From positions 205,675 through 269,674 of the forward strand of contig NZ_JAPWKB010000017.1 in the NCBI RefSeq assembly GCF_028283785.1: a DNA stretch of 64,000 nucleotides, read 5' to 3'. Of this stretch, positions 36,385 through 45,991 are shown piece after piece. The DNA is from Paraburkholderia sp. (lineage in GTDB: Bacteria > Pseudomonadota > Gammaproteobacteria > Burkholderiales > Burkholderiaceae). Made by a program: the position numbers and the translations under genes. Positions within the stretch are counted from its first letter, which is position 1. Each line of letters starts with the position of its first letter. The notes under the pieces are model-generated. The model was not told the origin of the DNA. It worked only from the letters and a program-made list of their open reading frames with translations, and did no database searches.

Positions 36385-38351
36385 CTAGCCGTGCGCGCGC
36401 CTGAGTTGTTCGAACGTGGTTATTTTTCCGGCTAGCGCACTGGCTGCAACGGTATACGGACTCGCGAGCCACACGTCGCCCGGTCCCGAACGACCTGGAA
36501 AATTGCGGTTGATCGCGCTGATCGTCACGTCGCTGGCGGCGTCGGACTGGCCTGGTCCGCAATTCGCGCACGACCCGCAACCCGGCATGATCAGCGTGAC
36601 GCCGGCGCGTTCGAACACCGGCAGATACCCTTGCGCGACACAATATTCACGCACCGCAAGCGTGCCGAATTGCAGATACAGACGCGTGCCCTGCGGGACG
36701 GTCATTCCGTGTTCGACGCCCCAGCGCAAGACCTCGTGATAGAAGTCGAAGTCTTCGCGCTTGCCTGCCGTGCACGACCCGCCGTATGCAATGCCGATCG
36801 CCACGTCGTGCGATCGAGTTGCGGCGCAGGCACGCCGTTGCCGGGATCGCCGGGGCGCGCGAGCATCGGCTCGATAGTGGTGGCGTCGATGCGGATCGTG
36901 TCGCGATAGGTCGCGCCAGGGTCGGACGTCATCCACGCTTCGAGCGTGAAATCGACGCCACGTCGCGCTTTCAGAAACGCCACGGTCTGTTCGTCCGGCT
37001 CGACGATGCCGGTAAAACCACCGAGTTCCGCGACCATATTGGTCAACGTCGCACGTTCGTCGATCGACATCGCGCGCACCGCTGCGCCGCCATATTCGAA
37101 CACCAGACCGATCGCGCCGCCCGAGCGGATCGCGTCGAGTTGCAGCAGATACAGCACCACGTCTTTCGCGGTCACACCGTCACGCAACGCGCCGTCGATT
37201 TCGATTCGCACGGTTTCCGGCACCTTGCAGCGCACGTAGCCCGTCACCCAGCTATTGGCGATTTCAGTTGCGCCCGCACCGAATGCGAGGCAACCCAATG
37301 CGCCCGAGTGCGGCGTGTGCGAATCGGTGCCGGTCGCGACCTGTCCGGGCAACACGTATTGCTCGGCCATCAACGCGTGGCAAATGCCTTCGGAACCGGG
37401 CGCGCTACCCGGCGTATCCGCAAGCGCGCCATGCGCGCGCACCGGATAGTCGCGCGAAAACGTCGTATGTCCGTCCATCAGGTTCGCGACGCCCGGCAAC
37501 AGACCATCGCGAACATGCGGAATGCTTTGAGCGGCGAGTACCAGATGATCCTGAAACGCGATGATGTGATCGGGCGCATGCAACGGCGCAGGCTTGCCGA
37601 ATGCGCGATGCATCAGATGCGCGCACATGCCGGTGAAATAGTCGTGACTGAAGCGCCAGTCAGCGGCGATAAACACGCCGTCGCCGCGCGTCGCGCTCGC
37701 CATCGCGGGATGCAGATGACGCTCGATAATCTTCTCGACGAGGGTTTTCGGTGCGGCCGCCGCTTCGCTTGCATCCGGCGCGGCACGCAACGAGGGCGCG
37801 GGCCAGTCCGCGAACTTGCTGTACGCGAGCAGGCCGCCGCTGCGAATGATCTGCTGCGTCAGCGCATCGCGTCCTTCGAGGAACGCGTCGATCGGCACGA
37901 ATTCGCCGTCGATCAAGCGGTCGAGCACGCTGAAATCGGTGGTGGTCAGGATGCCGATGTTGTCGCAATTCTGCTGGTAAATACGCTCGAAACTCTCGGC
38001 GACGATCAGCCGGATACCCGCCGACAACTCCGCCAGCGGACTCGATTCTCGCGACGAGCCCTTGCCGTAGCGCTTGCCCGCAACCGTCACCTGGAAGCCG
38101 CCGTTTCTCACCGCGTCGCGACCGATCGGCATCGCGTCGCCGGCCTTGAAACCGACATACGGAAACTGTCCCAGACGCTCGTCGTAAGTGAGCATCACCG
38201 TGACCGGCGTGATTTCGTCCGTGGACACGTTGTCACGGAGCGCGCCCGCCTGCTCGCGCGTGAAGTCGTTGCCGGCCATCTGCGCGGCGACGATGGCAGG
38301 GTCTTGCGACAGATACAGCACGCGGCCGTCGAGGCGGATCGAGTCTTCCAT
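36385..38351 (-). pseudogene. Aconitase-family hydratase with a frameshift
   Basis: A swivel domain comes first (AGALRDNVSTDEITPV, KRYGKGSSRESSPLAEL), then the catalytic aconitase domains (DGHTTFSRDYPVRAHG, TGTDSHTPHSGALG, FEYGGAAVRAMSIDERATLTNM). This order resembles AcnB without its HEAT domain. The frame from 38351 is in register up to NGVPAPQLD near 36813. The expected continuation DVAIGIAYGGSCTAGKREDF is in the -1 frame and runs to 36385 with the Fe-S motif PGCGSCANCGPG. One base seems to be missing near 36810-36811. Repaired length is about 655 residues. Substrate unknown (aconitate, isopropylmalate and methylmalate families are related). It may be a true pseudogene or a sequencing error. 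Confidence 0.8.
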
Positions 38352-38480
38352 GGGGTGCAGGTCTCCTTTGCACCACTATAAGGCGCGCACCGGGCGCGCC
38401 GAAGTGCTGCCTCGGCAACGCTGGCGTCTCGTTTCGCGATGGCGGTCCGCCGGACCTGGAGTATGGACTGAAAGCGCGGT

Positions 38481-39383
38481 CTAGCCGGTCTTGCCCAGGA
38501 AATGCACCAGCGCCGCAGCACTCGCACTCAACTGGTCGCGCGCGCGGTAGATCAGAACCAGTTGCCGCACGGCCCATTCGTCGCGCAACGGCAGCAACGC
38601 GACATCGAGCGTGTTCAGATACAACTGCCCGACCTGTTCCGGCACGACCGTGACACCCAGTCCCGCATGGACCATCCGGCACAACGCATCGAGACTGCTG
38701 ACGCGGATTTTCACGTCGAGCACGTGACCGGCTTGCGCCGCGTGTTGCGCCAGCATTTGCGTCAGCGCACTCTCGCCGCGCAGACCGACGAAGCTGTCCG
38801 CGAGCACATCGCGGAATGCGATGCGCGACGCCTGCGCGAGTCGATGCGTGCGCGGCACCAGCACGGCGAGGCGGTCCGTCCGATACGGCGTCTGCCCGAA
38901 CGCTTCGACGCCTGAAACCGGATTACAGATACCGAAATCCGCATCGTGTTCGCCGACGATCCGCAACACGTCGGCGCTGTGCTCTTCTTCGAGTTCGATC
39001 GATACATCGGGAAAGACCCGGCTGAACGCCGCGACATCTTCAGGCAGGAACTGCACGATCGACGACAGGTTGGCGACGACCCGCACGCGTCCTTTCGCGC
39101 CCGAAGAAAAGCGCGACAACTCCGCGCTCATCTGTTCGAGATTGCCGATGATGGCCTGCGCATAACGCAGCACCGTTTCTCCGACCGGCGTCACGGTGAT
39201 GCCGCGCGATTGCCGCTGAATCACCGGCAAGCCGATCAGCGCTTCGATCTCCGCAATGCGACGGCTCACCGCCGACGACGCGATGAACTCGCGCTCGGCG
39301 GCACGAGCGATATTCTGTTCCTGACACACCGCGACGAACAGCCGGAGCGACGTGAGATCGAGTTTCTTGAGGAGCTTGTCCAT
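38481..39383 (-). CDS. LysR-type transcriptional regulator
   Basis: 300 residues. N-terminal winged helix (LTSLRLFVAVCQEQNIARAAEREFIASSAVSRRIAEIEALIG) and a periplasmic-binding-like effector domain with GLGVTVVPEQVGQLYL. It is 129 bp upstream of the aconitase-like gene on the same strand, so it may regulate that gene, although classical LysR targets are divergent. The ligand is unknown, perhaps a di- or tricarboxylic acid. Confidence 0.9.
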   Translation of the reverse strand: MDKLLKKLDLTSLRLFVAVCQEQNIARAAEREFIASSAVSRRIAEIEALIGLPVIQRQSRGITVTPVGETVLRYAQAIIGNLEQMSAELSRFSSGAKGRVRVVANLSSIVQFLPEDVAAFSRVFPDVSIELEEEHSADVLRIVGEHDADFGICNPVSGVEAFGQTPYRTDRLAVLVPRTHRLAQASRIAFRDVLADSFVGLRGESALTQMLAQHAAQAGHVLDVKIRVSSLDALCRMVHAGLGVTVVPEQVGQLYLNTLDVALLPLRDEWAVRQLVLIYRARDQLSASAAALVHFLGKTG

Positions 39384-39499
39384 GATGCGGCAGTGCGCGA
39401 GTCACCAGAAAGAGACGCTGGATTATCGCGCACTGCGGGGCCGGCTTTCGAAACGCGTGAGACCACGTGTGAAGTCGGCGATCGGACCTGACGTATCGG

Positions 39500-40825
39500 C
39501 TACCGCGTGCTGACGCGCGGATGACCGACCGTCGCGGGGTCGCGCCGTTCGACCACGGCGGGCGCCGTTTCGCGCATCGAGATCGCGCACCATGCGGAGA
39601 TCAGGCCGAGCACCGACACCATCAACGCCGGCCCGATCCATCCGACGATCCCGAACAGCGCGGTCGCGATGAACGGCAGCAAGCCTGCCACCACCGACGC
39701 GCCGTTATAGCCCAGCGAAATGCCCGACGAGCGCACGTTGGCCGGAAACTGCTCGGAGAACCAGCTCGATTCGACGGCGAAGATCGGATCGTGGCTGAAC
39801 AGCAGCGACAGCGATACCGCCGTCACGACCATGATCGCAGCACCCGTATTGATCAGCAGGAACATCGGCACGCCGAACAGCACGGTAAACACGGCACCGA
39901 ACAGAAACACCGGACGACGCCCGACGCGGTCGCTCAACATGCCGTACACGAGATGACTGCCCAGCCCGATCGCCGAGCCGATCATCGTGCCCCACAGCAC
40001 ATGTTCCCTGGTCGACACGTGCGCCAGCATCACATACGACAGCATGAAACTGGTGGTGATGTAGTAGCCGCCGGTTTCCGCCATCCGCAGTCCGATGATC
40101 TTGACGATCATTCGCCAGTCGCTGCGCATCACCTGCATCGCCGGACGTTTGACGATCCGCGCTTCGGCCTTGATGGTTTCGAAAGCGGGCGATTCCTTCA
40201 CGCTCAACCGGATGAAAATGCCGATTGCCACCATCACGAACGACACCAAAAACGGCGCGCGCCACACCCAGTTCCCTTCGAACAACGACGACGACAGCAG
40301 GAACGCGCCATTCGCGAGCAACAGTCCGAGCGGAATGCCCACCTGCGGCACCGCACCGAAAAAGCCACGACGCTTCGCGGGCGCATGCTCGCACGCCATC
40401 AGCACCGCGCCGCCCCACTCCGCGCCGAAGCCGATGCCCTGCACCATCCGCAGCAGGATCAGCAGCACCGGCGCGAGCACGCCCGCCTGCTCGTAAGTCG
40501 GTAATGCGCCGATCAGCACGGTTGCGCCGCCCATTGCCAGCAACGACCAGAACAGCACCGTCTTGCGACCCAGACGGTCGCCGTAGTGACCCGCCAGATA
40601 GCCGCCGAACGGACGCATCAGGAAGCCCACCGCCAGCGTCGCGAACGACGCCAGAATGCCGATGATCGGCTCGTTGGTATGGAAGAAGATCTTGCCGAAA
40701 AACGCGGCGGCGGCCGTGCCGTAGATAAAGAAATCGTAGCTCTCGACCGCCGAGCCGATCATCGATGCAAACGACACCTTGAACGGGCTGTCTTTCGCGT
40801 CTTGCGTCGCAGAGGGTTGATTCAT
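39500..40825 (-). CDS. MFS transporter, metabolite:H+ symporter (MHS/ShiA-like)
   Basis: 441 residues with 12 predicted helices and MHS-type signatures (MIGSAVESYDFFIYGTAAAAFF, GGYLAGHYGDRLGRKTVL, RMVQGIGFGAEWGGAVLM). The MHS subfamily imports small organic acids such as shikimate, alpha-ketoglutarate or citrate analogues. It is the last gene of the operon with the split transketolase and dehydrogenase, 56 bp after the dehydrogenase, and likely imports their substrate. The start at 40825 matches the conserved N-terminus. Confidence 0.9.
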   Translation of the reverse strand: MNQPSATQDAKDSPFKVSFASMIGSAVESYDFFIYGTAAAAFFGKIFFHTNEPIIGILASFATLAVGFLMRPFGGYLAGHYGDRLGRKTVLFWSLLAMGGATVLIGALPTYEQAGVLAPVLLILLRMVQGIGFGAEWGGAVLMACEHAPAKRRGFFGAVPQVGIPLGLLLANGAFLLSSSLFEGNWVWRAPFLVSFVMVAIGIFIRLSVKESPAFETIKAEARIVKRPAMQVMRSDWRMIVKIIGLRMAETGGYYITTSFMLSYVMLAHVSTREHVLWGTMIGSAIGLGSHLVYGMLSDRVGRRPVFLFGAVFTVLFGVPMFLLINTGAAIMVVTAVSLSLLFSHDPIFAVESSWFSEQFPANVRSSGISLGYNGASVVAGLLPFIATALFGIVGWIGPALMVSVLGLISAWCAISMRETAPAVVERRDPATVGHPRVSTR

Positions 40826-40881
40826 GTCTTGTCTCCGAATCGTTTTAATCGTGAGGATCGCGCGCGTGTCCCGCGCTGCGG

Positions 40882-41727
40882 TCAGCGCCAGGTTTCGATC
40901 ACGCGGCTGTCGTCCTTCATGCCGAGTCCCGCATCGGCGGCCTGCTGGTAGCGCGCGTTCGCGATCGTCAGCAACGGCACGTCCGCGCCGCACGACGCCG
41001 CGGCCGACGCCACGAGCCCGCTGTCCTTGACGAAGATATTGATCGCGCTGGTGACGCCGACATCGGTGCCTTCGAGCATGCGCGGCCCACGATCCGACAG
41101 CATCCACGAACCCGCCGCGCCGCTTTCGACGAGCTTCAGCACGGCGGCCGGATCGAGTCCGAGCGCGCGCGCCAGGTTCAGCGCTTCCGCCGCCGCGACG
41201 ATATGCACCGAGCACAGATGCTGGTTCACGACCTTGATGCTCTGGCCGTCGCCGAGTTGTTCGCCGGTCACGTTGACCTTGCCCATCGCGCTCAACACCG
41301 GCAATACGGTCTCGATGTCATGCGCGTCACCTGCTGCGAAGATCACGAGTTCGCCGGTTTTCGCGCGCGCCACGCCGCCCGTCACCGGCGCATCGACAAC
41401 CCGCGCACCGAGCTTGCGCAAGCGGTCGCCCTGCTCGCGCACGCTGGAAGGACCGACCGTCGACATGATGACCCACGTCTGATCGCTGACGGCGGCGGTG
41501 GCCTGATCGACGAGGCTCGCCAGATGCTCGGGCGTCGCGACCATCACCACGACGACCGGCGCATGCGGCGCATCCGCAAACCCGGCGACTGCGTCCACGC
41601 CGCTCATCTGCGCGTTTTCGCGCGCCCGGCCGACCACATCGACGCCGGTGACCGGATGGCCTGCCTGCTGGATCCGCAACGCCATCGGCAAACCGATCGC
41701 GCCGACTCCTACAAAAGTCACGTTCAT
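40882..41727 (-). CDS. NAD(P)-dependent 3-hydroxyisobutyrate dehydrogenase-like oxidoreductase
   Basis: 281 residues. Rossmann start VTFVGVGAIGLPMALRI, substrate motif DAPVTGGVARAKTGEL, and the catalytic lysine in GQSIKVVNQHL. Family members oxidise 3-hydroxy acids such as 3-hydroxyisobutyrate, tartronate semialdehyde, L-threonate or D-phenylserine. It lies 9 bp after the transketolase C-terminal subunit gene. The context suggests oxidation of a sugar-derived hydroxy acid; the exact substrate is unknown. Confidence 0.9.
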   Translation of the reverse strand: MNVTFVGVGAIGLPMALRIQQAGHPVTGVDVVGRARENAQMSGVDAVAGFADAPHAPVVVVMVATPEHLASLVDQATAAVSDQTWVIMSTVGPSSVREQGDRLRKLGARVVDAPVTGGVARAKTGELVIFAAGDAHDIETVLPVLSAMGKVNVTGEQLGDGQSIKVVNQHLCSVHIVAAAEALNLARALGLDPAAVLKLVESGAAGSWMLSDRGPRMLEGTDVGVTSAINIFVKDSGLVASAAASCGADVPLLTIANARYQQAADAGLGMKDDSRVIETWR

Positions 41728-41736
41728 GATGTCTCC

Positions 41737-42771
41737 TTACGCCAGCCACGTTTTGATGCTGTCGACCATCGACGCAGTCGAAATGCCGTAGCGGTCGTGG
41801 AGCGTCGGCAACGCGCCCGCTGCGAGAAACTGGTCCGGCAACGCGATCTGACGGAACGCGCAGTTCACGCGCGCCAGCATCAGCGCGGTCGCCACCGACT
41901 CGCCCAGACCGCCCACGCAGCTATGGTTTTCCGCGACGACGACAAGGCGTCCCGGACGGCTGCATTGCGCGACGATGGTGTCGATATCGAGCGGCTTGAT
42001 GGTCGGCACATGCAGCACGGCGACGTCCGCGGTGCCGTCGGCCATCGCCTGCGCGGTTTCGAGCGCGCGCATCGTCATGATGCCGGACGAGATGATCAGC
42101 ACGTCGCGACCGTCGCGCAGCAGCTTTGCCTTGCCGAGTTCGAACTGATAGTCGTAGTCGTCGAGCACGAGCGGCACCTTGCCGCGCAGCAGTCGCATAT
42201 AGACCGGACCGTCATGCGCGGCAATCGCGGACACGGCCTGTTCGGTGTCGAGTGCGTCGCACGGATCGACGATCGTGAGACCGGGAATGCCGCGCATCAT
42301 CGCGATGTCTTCGGTTGCCTGGTGACTCGGCCCGTAACCGGTCGTCAGACCCGGCAACGCGGCGCAAATCTTCACGTTGAGGTTTTCCTCGGCGATCACC
42401 TGATGAATGAAATCGTACGCACGGCGCGTCGCGAAAACCGCATACGTGGTCGCAAACGGAATGAAACCTTCTTTGGCCATGCCGCCCGCCGCGCCCATCA
42501 ACAGCTGCTCGGCCATGCCCATCTGGAAGTGGCGTTCCGGATACGCGTTCGCGAAGATGTGCAGGTCGGTGTACTTCGACAGATCCGCCGTCATGCCGAC
42601 GATGTTCGGCCGCTTCGCCGCTTCCGCGACGAGTGCATGCCCGAACGGCGCAGCCTTCGTGCGCTGCCCTTCCGACGCGATCGACGCGATCATCGCCGAG
42701 GTCGTCAGGCGCGGCTTCGCGACGACGGGTGCTTCTGGTTTGGAATCCCTGGCTTCGACCGTCGCGCTCAT
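41737..42771 (-). CDS. Transketolase-like C-terminal subunit (pyrimidine-binding and C-terminal domains)
   Basis: 344 residues. The Pyr domain contains MAEQLLMGAAGGMAKEGFIPFATTYAVFATRRAYDFIHQ with the cofactor-activating Glu (GMAEQ), and a transketolase C-terminal domain contains VVVAENHSCVGGLGESVA. It needs the separate N-terminal subunit, whose stop overlaps its ATG (42768-42771). A short Ala/Lys-rich extension precedes the conserved part. Split transketolases of this type appear in sugar-acid and pentose catabolic clusters. Confidence 0.92.
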   Translation of the reverse strand: MSATVEARDSKPEAPVVAKPRLTTSAMIASIASEGQRTKAAPFGHALVAEAAKRPNIVGMTADLSKYTDLHIFANAYPERHFQMGMAEQLLMGAAGGMAKEGFIPFATTYAVFATRRAYDFIHQVIAEENLNVKICAALPGLTTGYGPSHQATEDIAMMRGIPGLTIVDPCDALDTEQAVSAIAAHDGPVYMRLLRGKVPLVLDDYDYQFELGKAKLLRDGRDVLIISSGIMTMRALETAQAMADGTADVAVLHVPTIKPLDIDTIVAQCSRPGRLVVVAENHSCVGGLGESVATALMLARVNCAFRQIALPDQFLAAGALPTLHDRYGISTASMVDSIKTWLA

Positions 42772-43643
42772 GCTCGTTCTCCCTGCTGATGGTTTGCATC
42801 GAGGACGGCAATTGCGTGCTGCCATTCATCCTGCTCGACACGAATAAAGTGATTCTTCTCGCGCTGTTCGAGAAACGGTACGCCCTTGCCCATCAGCGTG
42901 TCGAACAGGATCACGCGCGGCACCGGATCGTTGACGGCGCGTGCGGTATCGAATGCATCGATCACTGCGGCGAGATCGTTGCCATCGACGCGCTGCACGT
43001 GCCAGCCGAACGCGCGCCATTTGTCCACCAGCGGTTCGAAACCGAGAATGCGTTGCGAGTGGCCGTCGGCCTGCTGCTGGTTGATGTCCACCAGCGTAAT
43101 CAGATTGCTCAACTGATGATGTGCGGCGGACATCGCGGCTTCCCATGTCGCGCCTTCGTCGAGTTCGCCGTCGGACATCGAATTGAAGACCCACGCGGGA
43201 TTGCGTTTCTGCCGCAGGCCGAGCGCCATGCCGACGGCAATGCTCAGACCCTGGCCGAGCGAGCCGCCTGAGATTTCCATGCCTGGGGTATACGTGGCCA
43301 TGCCGGACATCGGCAGGCGGCTGTCGTCGGAACCATAGGTTTCCAGTTCCGCTTCGGGAATGATGCCGGCCTCGATCAGCGCCGCGTACAGCGCAATCGC
43401 GTAGTGGCCGTGCGACAGCAGAAAGCGGTCGCGACCTTCCCATTCGGGATCGTCGGGGCGGAAATTCATCGCATGGCAGAACGCCACAGCGAGCACGTCG
43501 GCCAGACCCAGCGCCTGGCCGATATAGCCCTGGCCCTGCACTTCGCCCATCTGCAATGCATAGCGGCGAATCCGCCATGCGTGCCGCGCGAGCGTGGTTT
43601 CTACGTGACCGACCTCGGGCCGGCTTTCGGTGATCAGTGTCAT
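42768..43643 (-). CDS. Transketolase-like N-terminal subunit (TPP-binding)
   Basis: 291 residues. The thiamine diphosphate fold is visible: SHGHYAIALYAALIEAG, GSLGQGLSIAVGMAL, and the GDG-type motif SDGELDEGATWEA with the later Asn of LVDINQQQADG. It transfers two-carbon ketol units together with the C-terminal subunit. It is the first gene of a four-gene operon and divergent from a LysR gene across a 184-bp promoter region. The start at 43643 was chosen as the conserved N-terminus; an upstream ATG adds 7 residues. Confidence 0.92.
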   Translation of the reverse strand: MTLITESRPEVGHVETTLARHAWRIRRYALQMGEVQGQGYIGQALGLADVLAVAFCHAMNFRPDDPEWEGRDRFLLSHGHYAIALYAALIEAGIIPEAELETYGSDDSRLPMSGMATYTPGMEISGGSLGQGLSIAVGMALGLRQKRNPAWVFNSMSDGELDEGATWEAAMSAAHHQLSNLITLVDINQQQADGHSQRILGFEPLVDKWRAFGWHVQRVDGNDLAAVIDAFDTARAVNDPVPRVILFDTLMGKGVPFLEQREKNHFIRVEQDEWQHAIAVLDANHQQGERA

Positions 43644-43827
43644 TTGTCTCCATCCTGATGGCATCTACATCTTGTACGCGGTGTCCGCGTCACCCGGTCT
43701 CAACAGGTGCTTCTCATTCACCAGTCATGACCGGTTTCGACGCAAGTTGAGCGTATCATCGGCCGAAAGCGCAGGACAAAAGAAAAGATTGCACGCACTG
43801 ATGAACAGCATTCACGAATAACGTCAT

Positions 43828-44730
43828 ATGAAACAGATACGCAAATTGCCGCTGCCGTTCTTGCGAGTGTTCGAAGCGGCCGGACGCACGGCGTCGTTCG
43901 CCGCGGCGGCACAGGAACTGGATCTGTCGCCGAGCGCGGTCAGCCACTCGATCCGCAAGCTCGAAGAGACGGTGAATCTGCGGCTGTTCCAGCGCAGCAC
44001 GCGCGAAGTGACGCTCACGCGCGAAGGCGCGATCCTGCTCGAACACGTGCAGCGCGGCATGGATGAAATGCGGCGCGGTCTCGCGCTCGTGACGACGGAT
44101 GACCCCTCGCCGTTGCGTCTGCACACCGCGCCGAGCTTCGCGACGCAATGGCTGCTGCCGCGTCTCGCGGGCTTCGTTCGCGAGCACCCGAATATCGATC
44201 TGCGTTTTTCGGCGAGCACCGATTACGCGCGTTTCGACGAAGACGATTTCGATCTCGACATCGTGTATGGCGAGCCGAAGCCGTCGCCGCACGAGAAGAT
44301 TCCGCTCGCGCTCGAAAAGCTCACGCCGCTGTGCGCGCCCGCGCTCGCGGAACAGATCAGGCGGCCCGAGGATTTGTACGCGCACACGCTGATTCAATGC
44401 GACGTCCAGCTGTTTCAGTGGAAAGGCTGGTTCGAGGCGAACCAGTTGACGCCGCCGCATCACTACGGCTTGCGCTTCGACCGCAGTTCGATGGCGATTG
44501 CGGCGGCGGTGGATGGTCTGGGCGTCGTGCTCGAATCGACGCTGCTTGCCGAGCGCGAACTGAACAAGGGCACGCTGATGTGTCCGTTGATCGGCAGTAC
44601 GCGCGAAGTGCCGTACATCGGCCATTACCTCGTGTACCCGAAGCGGCTTCATCATCATCAGGCATTCGACACGTTCAAGACGTGGCTGCTGAACGAACTC
44701 GGCATCGAGCATCGCACCGAAACCGCCTGA
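43828..44730 (+). CDS. LysR-type regulator (GcvA-like), divergent to the transketolase operon
   Basis: 300 residues. Winged helix LPFLRVFEAAGRTASFAAAAQELDLSPSAVSHSIRKLEETV, then an effector domain (HTAPSFATQWLLPRLAGFVREHPNIDLRF) typical of the GcvA subgroup. The divergent placement next to the transketolase operon makes it the likely local regulator of that operon. A hairpin terminator candidate follows it, which separates it from the small-peptide genes. Confidence 0.92.
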   Translation: MKQIRKLPLPFLRVFEAAGRTASFAAAAQELDLSPSAVSHSIRKLEETVNLRLFQRSTREVTLTREGAILLEHVQRGMDEMRRGLALVTTDDPSPLRLHTAPSFATQWLLPRLAGFVREHPNIDLRFSASTDYARFDEDDFDLDIVYGEPKPSPHEKIPLALEKLTPLCAPALAEQIRRPEDLYAHTLIQCDVQLFQWKGWFEANQLTPPHHYGLRFDRSSMAIAAAVDGLGVVLESTLLAERELNKGTLMCPLIGSTREVPYIGHYLVYPKRLHHHQAFDTFKTWLLNELGIEHRTETA

Positions 44731-44744
44731 TTTCCGCTGCGGTA

Positions 44745-44787
44745 CGCGGTGTCGGAAATGCGCCGACACCGCGCGCATTTTCTGTTT
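44745..44787 (+). terminator. Terminator candidate after the LysR gene
   Basis: Stem CGCGGTGTCGG (44745-44755) and CCGACACCGCG (44763-44773) with a 7-nt loop, followed by GCATTTTCTGTTT. It starts 15 bp after the LysR stop. Confidence 0.6.
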
Positions 44788-44912
44788 CGACAACACCAAC
44801 ACCCATTCGTCGCCGCCGCGCTGCGCGCTGGTCTGACGGAACCTGGTGCGCCAGTCTCTTCTCCTTATGTGGCGGGCCTGAGCGGCCTTTCTCCGAAGCG
44901 TTGCCACGCAGA

Positions 44913-44928
44913 TGGCACAGCCTATGCA
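44913..44928 (+). promoter_or_regulatory. Sigma-54 promoter candidate for the first peptide triad
   Basis: TGGCACAGCCTATGCA has the GG and GC exactly 10 bp apart and the TGGCAC -24 box. It ends 60 bp before the first ATG. The equivalent site before the second triad (46392) is nearly identical, so the element is conserved in the duplicated block. Confidence 0.65.
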
Positions 44929-44988
44929 ATAGGCTATGTGAGCGAAACGAAATGCTCACCCACTGTCAAACACCTTAGGAGTCTCACC

Positions 44989-45249
44989 ATGAAATCCAGC
45001 CTGATCATCAAGGACATCCCCGTCGCAGCCGAACTCGACAGCCGTGCAATGAGCGCCGTTCGCGGCGGCAGCGCGTTCTCGATCGTGGGTGGCAACACAC
45101 AAGCCGTGGTCGGCGGCGGCGGATTCGCCACCTCGACCACCGGCACGCAAACGGGCCCGACCGTCAACACGATCGACGCCAGCTCGCATACCAATCTGAA
45201 ACTCGCGACGATCCAGAATTTCGGCGGCCTGCAATTCACCGCACTGTGA
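44989..45249 (+). CDS. Double-glycine-leader small protein A1
   Basis: 86 residues. The leader MKSSLIIKDIPVAAELDSRAMSAVRGG (positions 1-27) ends in GG and has the hydrophobic spacing of bacteriocin-type leaders cut by C39 peptidase exporters. The remainder (about 59 residues) is rich in Gly, Asn, Thr and Ser with IVGGNTQAVVGGGGFATSTTG, NTIDASSHTNL and IQNFGG, has no Cys and very few charges. It is first of six tandem paralogues and closest to the fourth. TAGGAG lies 9 nt before the ATG. Function unknown; a secreted peptide is the best guess. Confidence 0.8.
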   Translation: MKSSLIIKDIPVAAELDSRAMSAVRGGSAFSIVGGNTQAVVGGGGFATSTTGTQTGPTVNTIDASSHTNLKLATIQNFGGLQFTAL

Positions 45250-45346
45250 TCGACGGTCGCGGCCTCGCCCGGTCGCGATCCAGCGCACGCTGAGCGCACC
45301 CCGAACGTAACCCAACGCTTTTCGACGCATCCTCAAGGAGTCAACC

Positions 45347-45604
45347 ATGAACTCGAACCTGACCATCAAAGACCTCTCCATCACCGAAGAACTCGACAGC
45401 CGTGCAATGAGCGCTGTTCGTGGCGGCACCGCGATCTCGATCGTGGGCGGCAATGCCCAGGCCGTCACAGGCGGCGGCGGATTCGCCACCTCGACGACCG
45501 GCATGCAAATGGGCCCGACCGTCAACACGCTCGACGCCAGCTCGCATACCAACCTGAATCTCGCGACGATCCAGAATTTCGGTGGCACGCAATTCACGCT
45601 TTGA
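45347..45604 (+). CDS. Double-glycine-leader small protein B1
   Basis: 85 residues. Leader with LDSRAMSAVRGG at 16-27, then TAISIVGGNAQAVTGGGGFATSTTGMQ and a tail ending in IQNFGGTQFTL. It has no Cys and almost no charged residues after the leader. It is close to the fifth paralogue and lies 97 bp after A1. AAGGAG precedes the ATG. An imperfect hairpin with a CCCTC/GAGGG core (45613-45642) follows directly after the stop. Confidence 0.8.
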   Translation: MNSNLTIKDLSITEELDSRAMSAVRGGTAISIVGGNAQAVTGGGGFATSTTGMQMGPTVNTLDASSHTNLNLATIQNFGGTQFTL

Positions 45605-45612
45605 TGGAACCT

Positions 45613-45642
45613 GCGCGCCGCCCTCACCGAGGGTGGCCGCGC
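45613..45642 (+). other. Imperfect intergenic hairpin after B1
   Basis: A GCGCG/CGCGC outer arm and a CCGCCCTC/GAGGGTGG inner arm around ACC, with one G-U pair and one bulged C. It has the same CCCTC/GAGGG core as the hairpins after C1 and B2. No T tract follows. Confidence 0.5.
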
Positions 45643-45712
45643 GACGCCCGACTCTCGCAGCATACGATCAACGCATAACAATGCGTCCACACGCAATACG
45701 AAGGAGCATGTC

Positions 45713-45988
45713 ATGGACTCGACCCTGACGATCAAGGATCTGCCGGTCAACGAAACACTCGACAGCAGGACGATGTCCGCTGTTCACGGCGGCAACGCGT
45801 TTGCCGGCGTAGGTGGAAACTACGGCGCGGTGTTCGGCGGCGGCGGCTTTGCCAGCCCCACCATCGGCATCCAGATCGGACCGATCGTGAATACGATCGA
45901 CGCCAGCCCGCATCTGAATATCAACGTGCCTGTGATCCAGAATTTCGGCGGCACGCAGATGGTCCCGCTGCAACTGAATCCGGTTTGA
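45713..45988 (+). CDS. Double-glycine-leader small protein C1
   Basis: 91 residues. The leader ends LDSRTMSAVHGG at 27. The mature part is a variant of the A/B type: NAFAGVGGNYGAVFGGGGFASP, then TIGIQIGPIVNTIDASPH and VIQNFGGTQ, with a slightly longer tail ending MVPLQLNPV. No Cys. It is close to the sixth paralogue. AAGGAG precedes the ATG. It closes the first triad and is followed by an 18-bp hairpin and then a strong terminator. Confidence 0.8.
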   Translation: MDSTLTIKDLPVNETLDSRTMSAVHGGNAFAGVGGNYGAVFGGGGFASPTIGIQIGPIVNTIDASPHLNINVPVIQNFGGTQMVPLQLNPV

Positions 45989-45991
45989 TCG

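Noticed and set aside
36786..38381. 531-aa plus-strand frame opposite the aconitase-like gene
   Set aside because: The minus-strand protein has all aconitase motifs; the plus frame has none.
38352..38480. Programmed -1 frameshifting as the explanation for the split aconitase
   Set aside because: The junction near 36810 has no heptameric slippery sequence or obvious downstream structure; a simple one-base deletion is more likely.
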